From Ypsolopha sequella (lineage: Eukaryota > Arthropoda > Insecta > Lepidoptera > Ypsolophidae): a stretch of DNA of 64,000 bases. Below the pieces are notes generated by a model. The model did no database searches and was not told the origin of the DNA. It saw only the letters and a program-made list of their open reading frames with translations. Shown here in pieces: positions 50,859 to 62,500 of the stretch. Within the stretch, counting starts at the first letter, position 1. Every line of letters begins with the position of its first letter. The translations under genes were made by a program, and so were the position numbers. Where the stretch lies: NCBI GenBank assembly GCA_934047225.1, contig OW203991.1:6696001-6760000 (forward strand). Reading direction: 5' to 3'.

Positions 50859-51248
50859 TTTTCAATGCAAGTGCTCGTAAAGGCCCACTTTTTATGCATC
50901 AAAACCGAACAGAAAGTTGATTATTTTGCCCTAGGGCTTTATTCTTATTATTTTTTAAATTTATTTACGAGAAGTTGGCTAACCTGCAGCCTTTCCTGTG
51001 TACCATACATGTTATACTTTTTTTACCCACTGTTTAACGGCTCTGGAGCCTTTTGAGCCAATCATAATTAAAAGTTCACAAGATTATATTTGTTTTATTT
51101 CCTCACACTATGCATTGAAAAACGTAGTATGATACACGGGCGTAAGATCAATAAATTACTCGGTTACGTTTAAAACACTCACTACGCTCGTGTTTTAAAT
51201 CGTCCTCGTGATTTATTCCTTTTCGCCCTTGTAGCATAAACTACTATT
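50859..51248 (-). repeat. Dispersed repeat family C, copy 2
   Basis: Reverse orientation. It retains the central palindrome GTTTAAAACACTCACTACGC then TCGTGTTTTAAA, which copy 1 lacks. Confidence 0.85.
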
Positions 51249-52336
51249 TCGGTACCATGGTCAGTATACATATAATTATTTTAAACTTTTTACTGCGGTT
51301 ACATTTGAAGTCGGTTCCTATTTTTTGTTAAGTTTATTTTTATTCTTAGCTTCATGTATCAACGACGAGATCACGCGTTGTTTTACATATTTTATTTACA
51401 TACTCACTCACAGAACGGAACCCGCCAGCTTTCTATGACCGTATGTTTATATTCATTCGTCTGGTGCAGTGTTAAAAAGAGGGGTCAATATATTGTGGTT
51501 TGTTTTTTTATTTATTTGTTTGAACAATGCGTTCTGCCCGCGACACTCCCTGACTCTTTGTTCTATGAGTACCAATATGGCAAAACTTTTAACCGTATAG
51601 CAATAAAGGAGATTGTTGATTGGCTTTTATGTCTTAAAGTCGCGGTTATTTGATAATATACGCATACGGATACTGCACTGCGTAGGCTGACATTGTTTTA
51701 ATTTTGTAGAGTTCCTTGGGATAATTGAAAACGGCTCACGTCGAAACTAGCTTCATTCAAATGCGTCATTTTGTTCTCGGTACGAAATATACTATTTTTG
51801 TTACGACAACAATCAATGCTTTCATATTTTTTTTTTGTTTATCGTACGTAAATAAAAATGTCATTATTCACTATTTTTCAAATTCATAATATGGATATTG
51901 CGATATGAGTGTAGATAAACAATATTTGCTATGTTTATTTGTTATAAATTGATCACTGTATCAATATCGGCACTATTGTATATAATAAAGTAAGTTTCAG
52001 TATACGAATTGTGTACGAAGTAGCGTTTGAGCGTTACTTATTCTAAGGTCCTCTTAGATTTAACACATGTTTAGAAAAGACGTTTGAGTATACGAAATTT
52101 GGGTTTGAGAACTACTTAAATATTTAAGCAGTCGTTAAATATTTGAGAGACGTTTCAGTATTCGGCTGTAAGTAACGCATTATGTATAATGGATGACCAT
52201 GGGCGTAGCCAGGTTTTATTTCGGGGGGGGGGGGAGGGGTTAAAGAAAATAAGACGACAAAAAGTGCATGAAATAAAATTAATATTTCTGAAAAATTGTT
52301 TCCAAACGCAAAACGCTTCTAGCAGAAATTACACTT
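51249..52336. other. Unassigned sequence between family C copies
   Basis: Contains a 99-codon plus frame (51354-51653) without recognisable domains and a run of 10 or more G at about 52222. No support for a gene. Confidence 0.45.
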
Positions 52337-52653
52337 TACGTAACCGAGTAATTTATTGCTTTTACGCCCGTGTATCATACTACGTTTTTTAATGCATAGT
52401 GTGAGGAAATAAAACAAATATAATCTTGTGAACTTTAAATTATGATTGGATCAAATGGACTGTATCCAGAGCCGTTAAATAGTGAAAAAAAAATGTTTGT
52501 ACAATTATGGTACACAGAAAAGGCTGCAGGTTAGCCAACCATTGTAAATACATTAAAAAAATAATAATAATAAAGCCTTAGGGCAAAATAATCGACTTTC
52601 TGTTCGGTTTTGATGCATAAAAAGTGGGCCTTTACGAGCACTTGCATTGAAAA
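52337..52653 (+). repeat. Dispersed repeat family C, copy 3, truncated
   Basis: Begins at ACGTAACCGAGTAATTTATT, missing the first part of the family. The rest matches copy 1. Confidence 0.85.
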
Positions 52654-53345
52654 TAAATAAAAGTTACACCTTGTTACAATATAACTTATATACGAGCGGA
52701 ATAATAATTGCTAGACCGTGATGTATGTACCGTTGAATGTATCTTATATGCAAATGTTTTCTCTACATTTAACCCATATCATTTTCATAAAGATTTTAAT
52801 GTTTTGGCACCCTCCTTTAGTGGTATTAGGGCACTGACCTATACTTTTATAGTATGAAGGTCAGTGTATTAGGGCAATATGAACGTTTGTTTTTGTCCTT
52901 GGATAACAGTATTTATCATAAAATATTTATTCAACTTTTTTTTGTACTTACCGATTTTCTGTAAAAAGGAATATAAAATATAAAATTCAAAACAAGATTA
53001 AATTTTGTGATTAATTTATAATTTGATTGACATTTTAAATTTAATTTTTATTTAATTTTAATTGAGTAATATAATTCATATTAGATGTAAATTCATATTT
53101 CAATCAATTTATTATAATTTTAAATTCACTGTAATTAATGGTAACTGAATAATTTATTGTAGCTAAGATCTGTGTTTATAATTTTGTATAATCAGCAAAC
53201 TAGCAGCATGGAAGACCAAAGTTATGTAAGAGACGAGTAAAGGAAGCTAGTTCCCACCACCCAGGGAATCCTACTGTGGGGAATAGCCAATCTTTGTGTT
53301 TGTCCTGTTAATAAATAAATTTGAATTGAATTTGAATTATAAATT
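52654..53345. other. Unassigned AT-rich sequence
   Basis: Ends in TTAATAAATAAATTTGAATT, possibly another retroelement tail. Nothing else seen. Confidence 0.4.
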
Positions 53346-53349
53346 AGTT

Positions 53350-53722
53350 TTCAATGCATGTGCTCTAAAGGCCCACTTTTTATGCATCAAAACCGAACAA
53401 AAAGTCGATTATTTTGCCGTAGGGCTTTATTATTATAATTTTTTTTTAATTTATTTACAATGGTTGGCTAACTTGCAGCCTTTCCTGTGTACCATAGATG
53501 TTATACTTTTTTTCCACTGTTTAACGGCTCTGGATACAGTCCTTTTGAGCCAATTATAATTTAAAGTTCACAAGATTATATTTGTTTTCATTTCCTCACA
53601 CTATGAATTGAACAACGTAGTATGATACACGGGCGTAAAAGCAATAAATTACTCGGTTACGTTTAAAACACTCGTCCTCGTGATTTATTCCTTTTCGCCC
53701 TAGTAGCATAAACTACTATTAA
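53350..53722 (-). repeat. Dispersed repeat family C, copy 4
   Basis: Reverse orientation, close to copies 2 and 3; lacks part of the central palindrome. Confidence 0.85.
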
Positions 53723-53844
53723 TGTTGGTTTTAACAGTTTAATTTATCAGGTAACCATGTTTGTAGAAAGATACCGTGAGAAAGTCCTTCTTTTAGAGTA
53801 ATTTTTGGTTATAAAGGCAATTGACAGTTTCTGCGTTATTTCTG

Positions 53845-53992
53845 GTCCTCTAAAAAGGCCGTTTTGCATGAATCACATTATGATTCTGTTCTAATGCCGT
53901 CTTTTTTGCACGCGTGAAAAACCCTGACGGTACTCTATCCTATTTTCAAATCATTTTATGATTCACCCAAGTTGGCCTTTTTAGATCCCCTG
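53845..53992. mobile_element. MITE, AAAAAGGCC family, copy 3
   Basis: TCCTCTAAAAAGGCCGTTTT at the left and GTTGGCCTTTTTAGATCCCC at the right; same interior as the other copies. Confidence 0.8.
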
Positions 53993-55180
53993 TTCTGTTG
54001 AAGCCTCAACTCGAACTCGGCCCAGCCGCGGCACCAAAGGCCTGCTGCGCGAGTGTTAGTGAAATCTGTAGAAAGTGCGAAGTGACAACGACCTGGCGGT
54101 CTGTCTATCTGTCTGTACGACACGTGGATATAACGACAACAGTTGATCTTTCTCTTCATTATGTGTAAAACGTTGATATACGAGTACCATGCAAGCGATG
54201 TCATTTTGCTACTCCCATAGCTTAATTACTAAAAGATATTTTTTGAATTTCTTTCCGAGGATATACTCCATTTTAGGACATTGTTTTCATTATTTTGGTA
54301 TATAAATTAACCATTATAACCAAATAACTTCATAGTGCTTCCGTGTTACGGAGAATTCTAGTATCGGAGCACACATATTCGAAATTATTATTATGTGCTA
54401 GGTTGTTAGTTTTACAGTCTGAGAAAAATCTGTTAATGTGTCGGAAGCCTGCTTTGGGTATTATTAGTCCCAATTTTTTTTTTCTCTATTTTTGTATTTT
54501 ACTAACCCTAGGATAGGCCTAATTAAGTTTTTCTGTAATACTAACCATTTAAGTAAATAAATAAATAAATAAAATTATTTTTTCATAATTTTCTACAGAA
54601 TTGTCCGATATGGCGTCACTTGAGAATTTTAGACACTATACTGATTGTGATACTGCTAAAAATTACTTGTAAAAAAGTGGCCGGCCTCTGTCTATCTACT
54701 CATCTGTCATTCATCTGTCAAATCAGTTGGAAGCAAATTGTTTTCAATTTATCTTGGTAGCAAAGGACACATTTCTAAACAGCCATTTCTCGAATGACGT
54801 CACACGAAGGCAAATGGAAGTTGCAGCTTTTTCGTCAAAATATTCATCATCACGAGTTTTTTAGACCACAATTTCTAAAACACGGCTTATATACCAAAAT
54901 CTCGAAATGGATTTCGAATTAACACATCTTAACATAATTTAATCTAAGCGAATTTCCTGGGACCCTTATCTTACCCTTCTTGCTATGTTTTAGGGGTTCT
55001 GGAAATCTGAAAACAACTGGAAATATTTGCTTAAATTGCAATTAATATGATAGGTGGAGAAATAAAGTGGGAGCTTATAAAAACAAAACAAAAACATAAT
55101 TAATCTTCGTTGACTTCACATTAAAATATTTATGTGTGTTGTAAATGTAACAACTATGAACGATATGTTTCGGCCACTTG
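53993..55180. other. Unassigned sequence
   Basis: Apart from the LINE-like tail at 54390-54580, no feature recognised. Confidence 0.45.
54390..54580 (+). mobile_element. Probable LINE 3' end with (AAAT)n tail
   Basis: GTCGGAAGCCTGCTTTGGGT, ACTAACCCTAGGATAGGCC and then TAAATAAATAAATAAATAAA. Structure only; family not identified. Confidence 0.4.
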
Positions 55181-55446
55181 TACAACGTGTAACAGAAAGG
55201 TGTAACCATATTCGAAGAGCTTATTGAGTCAACGGTATAGAACAACTTTTACAATGGAACAAACCCCGTATACCGAAAAAAAAAATTAGTCGCTTCGTAG
55301 GAAAATGCAATGCCGCTCGGCCGAAATGTATGGAAAGGCAGATTTTTTTTTGAAATTTCAGGGTTGACTCCATAGTAAAAGTTGTTCTATACCATTGACT
55401 CAATAAGCTCTTCAAATATGGTTACACCTTTCTGTCACACGTTGTA
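55181..55446. mobile_element. Palindromic MITE, TACAACGTGTAACAG family
   Basis: About 75-bp arms: TACAACGTGTAACAGAAAGG, TGTAACCATATTCGAAGAGC, TTATTGAGTCAACGGTATAG, mirrored at the right with few mismatches. A short frame inside is not a gene. Confidence 0.85.
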
Positions 55447-55705
55447 TAGTCGACAACAATGCATTCGAGGCACTATACAAGAAAACAGGAAGTAATTTGC
55501 CGATTCTTAATTTTTGGAATGAAAACTAAACTATTTTAAACTATTAGAATAATAAAAAAAACTGTTATTTATTTATGTAATAAGTATACCGAAAATGGAC
55601 CGACAGCCAGTCCATATTCTGCCCATCTCTTATTGCAACACCTTCACAAATGCTTCAAACGATCGAATAATCTGCTTTTGACTGCACCAAGTAGTACCTC
55701 ATACA

Positions 55706-56062
55706 TAACACTAGCTTTTGCCCACGGCTACGCACGCATGGTTATCGTTTCTATGACTGATCGATTTATTTAAAGTGAGCGATGCATATGAAAGAAGCGA
55801 CTGACGTCAAAAATAGATGCTAGATGTCAAAAGAGACGTTATGTTAAAATTAAAGTGACAGATGAATTTTGATTGAATACAAGATATTTCAAAAATGACA
55901 GAAGACAAAATTTTCCAGATCCTCGGGAGTATTTTTCCGGGATAAAAAGTATGCCAAGTCCTTTTTCGCCTATTAGCCCCTGCTAAATTTCAGCGAAGTC
56001 GGTTCAGTAGTTTTAATATGAGCCCTAGCAAACTAACAAACAAACAAACAATGTTTCTTCTG
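55706..56062 (-). mobile_element. Helitron-type fragment, opposite orientation
   Basis: Starts ACTAGCTTTTGCCCACGGC on the plus strand and contains AGCGAAGTCGGTTCAGTAG, the reverse counterpart of the family motif. It abuts copy 2 at 56065, forming a tail-out pair. Confidence 0.55.
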
Positions 56063-56064
56063 TA

Positions 56065-56545
56065 ATCCCACTAATATTAGATATAAACGCGAAAGTTTGG
56101 ATGGATAGATGTTTGTTACTCCTTCACGCCGTAACTACTGAACGGATTGGGCTGAAACTTTGCATGGGATATTTTATTATCCTACTTTTTATCCCATAAA
56201 TCAGTTCCCATGGGAACAAGAAATAGTGTCGTTCAGAGACGCGGCTTGGCCTTCAGCCTTGCCAAACATACTACTAGGAGATTAAATAAGTGATCAAAGA
56301 CCGCCAAAGAGACAATAGCAGAGGATTAATTCAGAGAACAAAAAATGTCAATCAGAAAAGTGGCTCGGCGAAAGACACTTTACATGAGGATCAAATTAGA
56401 GATGATGAGAATCCAAAACACTCCATATCTCCAAACCAGGTCAACTACGTACTAAAAAAATTATGAGCTGAAAAATATTTACAGATTCGATACGACTCTA
56501 CAAAAACTTAATCAATGCGGGCGAAGCCGCGGGAAAGAGCAAGTA
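56065..56545 (+). mobile_element. Non-autonomous Helitron-type element, copy 2
   Basis: Nearly colinear with 40790-41282: CACGCCGTAACTACTGAAC, GTGTCGTTCAGAGACGCG, GATTAATTCAGAGAACAAAA, ending GCGGGCGAAGCCGCGGG. The last bases are AAGAGCAAGTA rather than AGCTAGT, so the terminus has mutated. Confidence 0.75.
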
Positions 56546-56929
56546 TATTATAATGTGATGTGATGTGATGTAACATTATATGTGTATATAAGAAAGGGGG
56601 AATCAGTCAAATCGGGACATCTAGATCTCGCTCGACCCTAAAATTCATGAAATTTTACAGATAAAACCGGTTATATCTCGTTTCATCCAGTACCAGTATA
56701 AAACAGTGAGAGATCAGGGGTCAGCAGGAGAAATAGCCAGTGTCCCCTGTCGCGTCCCTCCACCCGAGTGATCAGTTTTGTCCACTCGCCCGGATCCTAC
56801 CCAATTTGTTTGCCCCATCCATTATTCGCAGGAATGTCTTCGATGTAGAGGAATTCTTGAAAGGACAAGATCTGTTCATAAATTGTGTAACAGAGTGGAA
56901 AATGTAACACATGCCATCATAAGAAAACC

Positions 56930-57690
56930 GGTCAAGTGCGAGTCAGACTCGCGTACCTAGGGTTTCGTAATGCGACAGTTTTGGGAATGTTGCCATTTTG
57001 TTTTCGTGAATTTCTCAACCGCTATATTTTTCCTGTAATCTTTATGTAAGCACATGTTACCATGATTTTTGTCATACTTTTCGGCCCACCAGTTTTGGAG
57101 ATAGGGGAAGGGGAGCATACATTTTTTTGTGGTTTTTCGAGTTTTTCTCGAAATAGATGCAACTAAATATAGTTAATTGTTGTATTCTTATAAAAAAAAA
57201 ATGTTTATTTGTTTTTTTTATATGTCTCATTTGTGCTCACCTTTTTTTAAATCGCTTTAGTTTTCCTGTGATTGGCGAATTACATCGACATTTTTTTCAT
57301 ATTTTACGGTGCACCAGTTTCGGAGATAAGGGGGGAGGAAATACATATTTTTGTGGTTTTATAAGATTTCTCGAAACCAGTGCCAGAAAATATAGTAAAA
57401 GTATATATTTTTACAATCAACTTTTTAATATTCACCATTTGATACACATATTATATTTTTAGGATAATATTTTTAATTTTTCTCACTCTTGTTTTAGAAA
57501 TATTTTGAACAATTTAAAACTTTTTATATTTTTTTACACCGTGATATGTGGACAAATGAATGCTTTTTCTGTGCCAAATTTCAAGTCTTTATCTAAAGTT
57601 ATGAGGCTGTGACATACGGACGGACGGATAACAGAGTCTCACCATAAAGGTTCCTTTTGTACGTTTTAGGTCCTACGGAACTCTAAAAAG
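56930..57690 (+). repeat. Dispersed repeat family E
   Basis: Starts GGTCAAGTGCGAGTCAGACT then CGCGTACCTAGGGTTTCG and ends near TTAGGTCCTACGGAACTCT. Fragments at 22079-22205, 59085-59180 and 59278-59330 share CCGTCCGTATGTCAC or AAGTGCGAGTCTGGC. Common in lepidopteran genomes; class unknown. Confidence 0.6.
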
Positions 57691-57844
57691 AGGTCTCGAC
57701 TTCTTTAAATTTTGATGGCGTTTACCCATGGCCTATCTTTCTATACCAGGGGTGGCCAAACTTTTGACCTGTGAGGTCTACTTGTGTTCTAAAATATTGC
57801 ATGCGGTCGACTACAAGATGGCGTTTAAAAGAGGGAATAAAACA

Positions 57845-58205
57845 TTTTTCACACCACCTGCTCGACAATGTCCAATTACATCAAGCAACCTCAACATAAA
57901 GTAACGCATTATATCTCAAGCGATATAAAGTTATATGAAAATCCCTAGAGGTTAAATTGGGAACGTCAATTCGTGTGGAAACTCGTGGAAAACAAATGCC
58001 CATATGGGATTGTAAAGAGGTTTGTTCGAAAATCGAACTGGCCACCATAAGCAGAATTCAAAAAAAAGAAAAAAAGCGTTTACAAAGAATGTGAAACAAA
58101 AGACGGTGTTCGGTTGGTGCTGTGATTGTCAGTGAATTTTATTGAATTATTAATGTCATCGAAATAATTATTTCGATGATTAATGTTGATAAAAAATGTC
58201 GAGCG
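57845..58205 (+). repeat. Dispersed repeat family B (5' region of the probable Crypton), copy 1
   Basis: Shares long blocks with 26660-27022 in reverse: CACCACCTGCTCGACAATGT, AAACAAATGCCCATATGGGA and GTTTGTTCGAAAATCGAACT. Leads into the short frame at 58196. Confidence 0.75.
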
Positions 58206-58336
58206 ATAGTGATAATGATTCTATTCCAGAGTTTATCAAAACAGACGCTTTAGAGATTATTAATAATCTTCTACCGGAAAAATCAAAACACACATATACA
58301 CAATATTCACTTTTATTTTTATTAATTACAAAATAA
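58196..58336 (+). pseudogene. N-terminal fragment of a probable Crypton-type tyrosine recombinase
   Basis: A 46-codon frame starts MSSDSDNDSIPEFIKTDALE and continues IINNLLPEKSKHTYTQY before running into unrelated AT-rich sequence and a stop. An acidic start followed by LLPEKSKxxY resembles the beginning of insect Crypton-like recombinase proteins as I remember them. No catalytic region is present. Confidence 0.45.
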
Positions 58337-59084
58337 ATACTTACTTAATTTCTGGGGCTCTGTGGCTGTTACGACGCTCGCTGCGTCCTTGATAGGGCGA
58401 AATAGGAGAAAATAATACTTTTCACATGGACGTGATTATTCGATTGAATTATCGTATTGTGTGTTTATAGCTATCAAGTTTATAGCTATCAAGTTTATCT
58501 ATTTATCAAAGTAAAAATGAATTAAATCGGTCAAGCCGCTTAGGAGCAGTAGGGAATTAAAGAAAAAAAAGTTTTGGTGGTATGAAAAAGACAAATGTTG
58601 CATATGCTGTCTTAGAGTTGATAACTCATAATAAATTTTTTCAATATTTTTGATTTGGCCTTAAACGAGGAGTAGGCTTTAGAAAGTATCCATTTGGCGA
58701 TACGAAGCCCCTTAATAAACTAAACAAAACACGAGGAAAAAAATTACAACAATCATAGAGAACCACCGAACACCCTGCTTAGAATAGGTAATTCCATTAA
58801 TAAACGTCTACACCGTAACAACTTTATAAACTGAGAAATAGGGTCGATAATCCCCTGGCTAAGAGATATATTTGAGACGGTGAGTTATACTTTCTCCGGC
58901 GCACGCGCAGGCCACAGAGCGTCGCGTCGTTGATTCATGTGCCAAGCGCGTGCGGTTTTCACTCCAATCGCCACAGAGAGAGTTCTATTAGTTTTGTATG
59001 GTAATGTACATGGTACATGCTCCTCAAAATGTGAATTCAAAGCAGGACTCTAAAAAATAATGAAATAAAATAAATAACGACGAC
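58337..59084. other. Unassigned sequence
   Basis: No gene or repeat recognised. Follows the broken recombinase fragment. Confidence 0.45.
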
Positions 59085-59330
59085 ATCCATTTTAGGGTTC
59101 CGTAGCCAAAGGGAAAAATGGAGCCCTATTAATATCACTCTGTTGAAGTCTGTTGTCTGTCCGTCCGTATGTCACGGGTCTGTAACTCGTAGATGGAATG
59201 AGTTACATAATAATACTGTATTTAAAAAACACAAAATATAATTTGTAAGCCGCGGCCAAAACTAACAAATAAAAATAAAAAACCGGCCAAGTGCGAGTCT
59301 GGCCTCGCTCTTTTAGGGTTCCGTATATAT
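59085..59330 (+). repeat. Two dispersed repeat family E fragments
   Basis: AGGGTTCCGTAGCCAAAGGG then CTGTCCGTCCGTATGTCACG (59092-59180), and AACCGGCCAAGTGCGAGTCT then GGCCTCGCTC (59280-59330), separated by about 100 nt of AT-rich DNA. Confidence 0.5.
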
Positions 59331-59963
59331 GACCAATTATTTAAAACTAAATATTTATTTAGTTTTATTAATAATTATATCAACACAAAGGTTCGTTTGG
59401 TATTTAATTTATAACGAATTTAATAGAATACAAATATTTTATTATAAATTCCTTCTTCTTTAATCTTATGCAGAGCGTAGAATAACTCTGAATTGCATAA
59501 GTCATAATATTCTTTTGTCTACGAAAATATATGCAATAATATGTAATTCTAATTTATTATTAAACTTGTATCACAGCTCATAACTAGTCATAAGACAAGA
59601 CAATCCTTATCGTGCACCGAAAGATATATATTTCGTGGGCAGATAGTAGAATTGGGCAGATCATGAAGTATGAAATCGAAAATCTTTCACCAATAGGAGC
59701 GAGGAGGAGCGAATCACATGTAAATACATTTGGGGAGTCGAGCGAAGTGAAGCGGAGCGACATACATAGAAGTCTATGTGTGCACCATATATAAGAAACA
59801 TTAGATGAGAAACACAAGTTACATAGTAGATAACAATTAGCGGCCTTATCGCTTAGAGTCATTTCTTCCAGACAACCTTTAAGTGGAAATGAAGCCAGCC
59901 ATATATAGGTACATACAGATCAACTTTTGTACTACGACTTGAGAGACCTGCGGAGCAATCCTA
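59331..59963. other. Unassigned sequence
   Basis: 59690-59765 has GAGCGAAGTGAAGCGGAGCG, like the motif near 39865, so it is probably part of an old dispersed repeat. Confidence 0.4.
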
Positions 59964-60253
59964 GTTCATACAAACGAAATACCAAAACCATTTGTAAATC
60001 ATAGATGTGTATTTATTCCGATTGCATTACAGAATGAAATATATATTAAATAAGAGCACTGATTTAAATATGAAATATTAGAAAAATGATCTTTCTATGG
60101 AAATTTTAAATTGCTTAATGTCTTCTTTAAACCAGTCTCCTTTCAAAATATATATTTGGGAACCTAGATATTCTGTAATCAAATCGGAATAAACATATTA
60201 TCCTAAGAATATCTATGATTTACAAATGGTTTTGGTATTTCGTTTGTATGAAC
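59964..60253. mobile_element. Palindromic MITE, GTTCATACAAACG family
   Basis: GTTCATACAAACGAAATACC then AAAACCATTTGTAAATCATA is mirrored at the right. TA flanks on both sides. Confidence 0.85.
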
Positions 60254-60275
60254 TATAGGGTTGCTCCGTCGGCCT

Positions 60276-60672
60276 CTTAAGGTTAAACATCAGTCGCTAG
60301 CGCAAAGTGAAAAACTTAACTTTGTTTTTCTTGTTTAAAAGTAAAAAATTGAAAAACCTTTTGGTATGTGGCAATTGACACTAATAGTTCAGTTTTTAGT
60401 GAGGTTTATAAAGCATGAGTTTGAAATTTAATGCACAATTAGTCATGATCTTGTACAAACAATTTTACAACAGCACTTTAAGTGAGTTTTGAGAAGATCA
60501 TGACCAATTGTGTATACAATTTCAAACTCTTGCTTTTTAAACCTCACCAATACTGAACTATTGGCGTCAATTGTGCCACATATCAAAATTCTTCTCAATT
60601 TTTTATTTCTTAACAAGTAAAACAAAGTTAAGTTATGCACTTTGCGCTGAGCGACTGACGTTTAACCTTAAG
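60276..60672. mobile_element. Large palindromic element, CTTAAGGTTAAAC family
   Basis: About 190-bp inverted arms from CTTAAGGTTAAACATCAGTC to GACGTTTAACCTTAAG, including GCGCAAAGTG and TTAGTGAGGTTTATAAAGCA with their mirrors. Only 22 bp from the preceding MITE. Confidence 0.85.
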
Positions 60673-61160
60673 ATAAAAAACAAAACACCTTTTTTCCATC
60701 ACGTGACGTCACTGATTCACCCCGGATAATCCCGTATCCAGATCTACAACAATAGCATATAACCTCCACGTGTACTGAACACGTTTACAAATACGCTTTC
60801 TACAGAAACAACAATGTCTCCAGACCATATCTCACTCACATCTTTATCCTACGTGACCAGGTTCACAAGTTACAATGATGAACTTCCTTCTTACTGTCCC
60901 TCCGCAACTATTAGACCACCTAGCTCGTAGATCTCATCTCTATCCCTATAGAATAAGATCTATTCGTGTTAAGCCTTTGATGGTGATGTACAGAGGACAA
61001 TACCCGGGTGGTTTTAATAAAGTACACCAGTCATTCTCTAAGGTATATACAGCTGCAGTTTCATAACTCTGTTTGAATACAAGACGAGTTTTAAGGCGAC
61101 ACGGCACGAAGAATTGGCACTTTTTGGAGTCGTTTTATTACGTTGAAGCTACTAGTCAAA
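60673..61160. other. Unassigned sequence with balanced composition
   Basis: 60770-61070 has a 63-codon frame (60875-61066) and less AT-rich composition. No known motif; overlapping frames are interrupted. Confidence 0.35.
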
Positions 61161-61468
61161 GGATAATGCTCACGAAGTATGGAGAAAAAACCCAGGCCCG
61201 GCGCAAACGAAATGTATCTCAGATTGTTCATAGTAATGGGTGATAAAATAATCTATAGGGGGCATCATCAAAATCGATGGCTAAATGTAAGAAATTGCTA
61301 TTTGTTTATTGGCAGATTACCCCTGCCAATAAACAAATAGCAATTTCTTACAATTAGCCATCGATATCGATGATAAAAAATATGTGGTATTTCATTACAT
61401 ATTTATACTAAAAATATGAGATATATTTCATTCGCGCCGGACCTGGGTTTTTTTTGAGCATTCACCTT
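61161..61468. mobile_element. Palindromic element, GGATAATGCTCAC family
   Basis: Arms AACCCAGGCCCGGCGCAAAC and AAATGTATCTCA are mirrored; the centre TAAGAAATTGCTATTTGTTT and ATTGGCAG pairs perfectly with its complement. Confidence 0.8.
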
Positions 61469-61494
61469 AGTATAACATTTTCGGAACCTTTTTC

Positions 61495-61770
61495 TAGATT
61501 TCTGTAATACAGAAACGCGATTAAAAGTTTTGCACTCGATAGAAAAAAATATTAAAATGAGGTCTTCAAACACGCTTTCTCATAGTTCGACAAATAATTA
61601 TCATGTACAGACCCCAAACATATTTTATTACATGGGTTTTAACAATATCTACATTTTGGTAATTGGAAATTTTTCTAGTCATATTAGTATAAATAAAAAA
61701 GCATTTCTTTTTATCTTTCTCCCTCTCGCACTGCGCGTTTTTCCGCTTGGAGTGATCAGAAACCTATGTG
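61495..61770 (-). repeat. Dispersed repeat family D, copy 4
   Basis: Reverse orientation: CTCCCTCTCGCACTGCGCG then TTTTTCCGCTTGGAGTGATC at its end. A 95-codon frame across it is not a gene. Confidence 0.7.
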
Positions 61771-62114
61771 AAAACCTATGCCTCACCTTAAGTGGAAAGG
61801 TCTCAGGAGTCATTTAAGTAAGAGCTATTTTAAATTTGTAATTTATTTACAACACTTTTACATAAAATATATTGTCGCATGACAATAAAAAGTGACCAAA
61901 TGTTGGTAAAGTATAAGTGAGTATTTTTTTTACTAACTGCCGTACATTTAAGTTAAATGATTTAATAGTTTGCTGGAAAATAACATGTTAAGAATTTTAT
62001 TATAAAAACCATTAGAGTTTAGTGTTGTTCGTATATTTATATCGTATTTACGAACAATACTAAATAGTATTTAGTATTGTTGGTAAGCAGGGCCTATTGA
62101 AGAAGGCATATTAT

Positions 62115-62500
62115 AATAGTAGTTTATGCTACAAGGGCGCAAAGGAATAAATTACGAGGACGATTTAAAACACGAGCGTAGCGAGTGTTTTAAACGTAAC
62201 CGAGTAATTTATTGATTTTACGCCCGTGTATCATACTACATTTTTCAATGCATAGTGTGAGGAAATGAAAACAAATATAATCTTGTGAACTTTAAATTAT
62301 AATTGGCTCAAAAGGACTGTATCCAGAGCCGTTAAACAGTGGAAAAAAAGTATAACGTCTATGGTACACAGGAAAGGCTGCAGGTTAGCCAACCATTGTA
62401 AAAAAATAATAATAATAAAGCCCTAGGGCAAAATAATCGACTTTTTGTTCGGTTTTGATGCATAAAAAGTGGGCCTTTACGAGCACATGCATTGAAAAAT
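62115..62500 (+). repeat. Dispersed repeat family C, copy 5
   Basis: Full-length, with the palindrome AAAACACGAGCGTAGCGAGT then GTTTTAAACG retained. Confidence 0.85.

Noticed and set aside
51354..51653. 99-codon plus-strand frame
   Set aside because: No domain, no splice signals and biased composition; flanked by repeats.
56778..56960. 60-codon plus frame with several Cys and basic residues
   Set aside because: Runs into the start of dispersed family E; no recognisable motif and no splice context.
61530..61817. 95-codon plus-strand frame
   Set aside because: Covers a dispersed repeat (family D) in reverse; other copies are not open in this frame.
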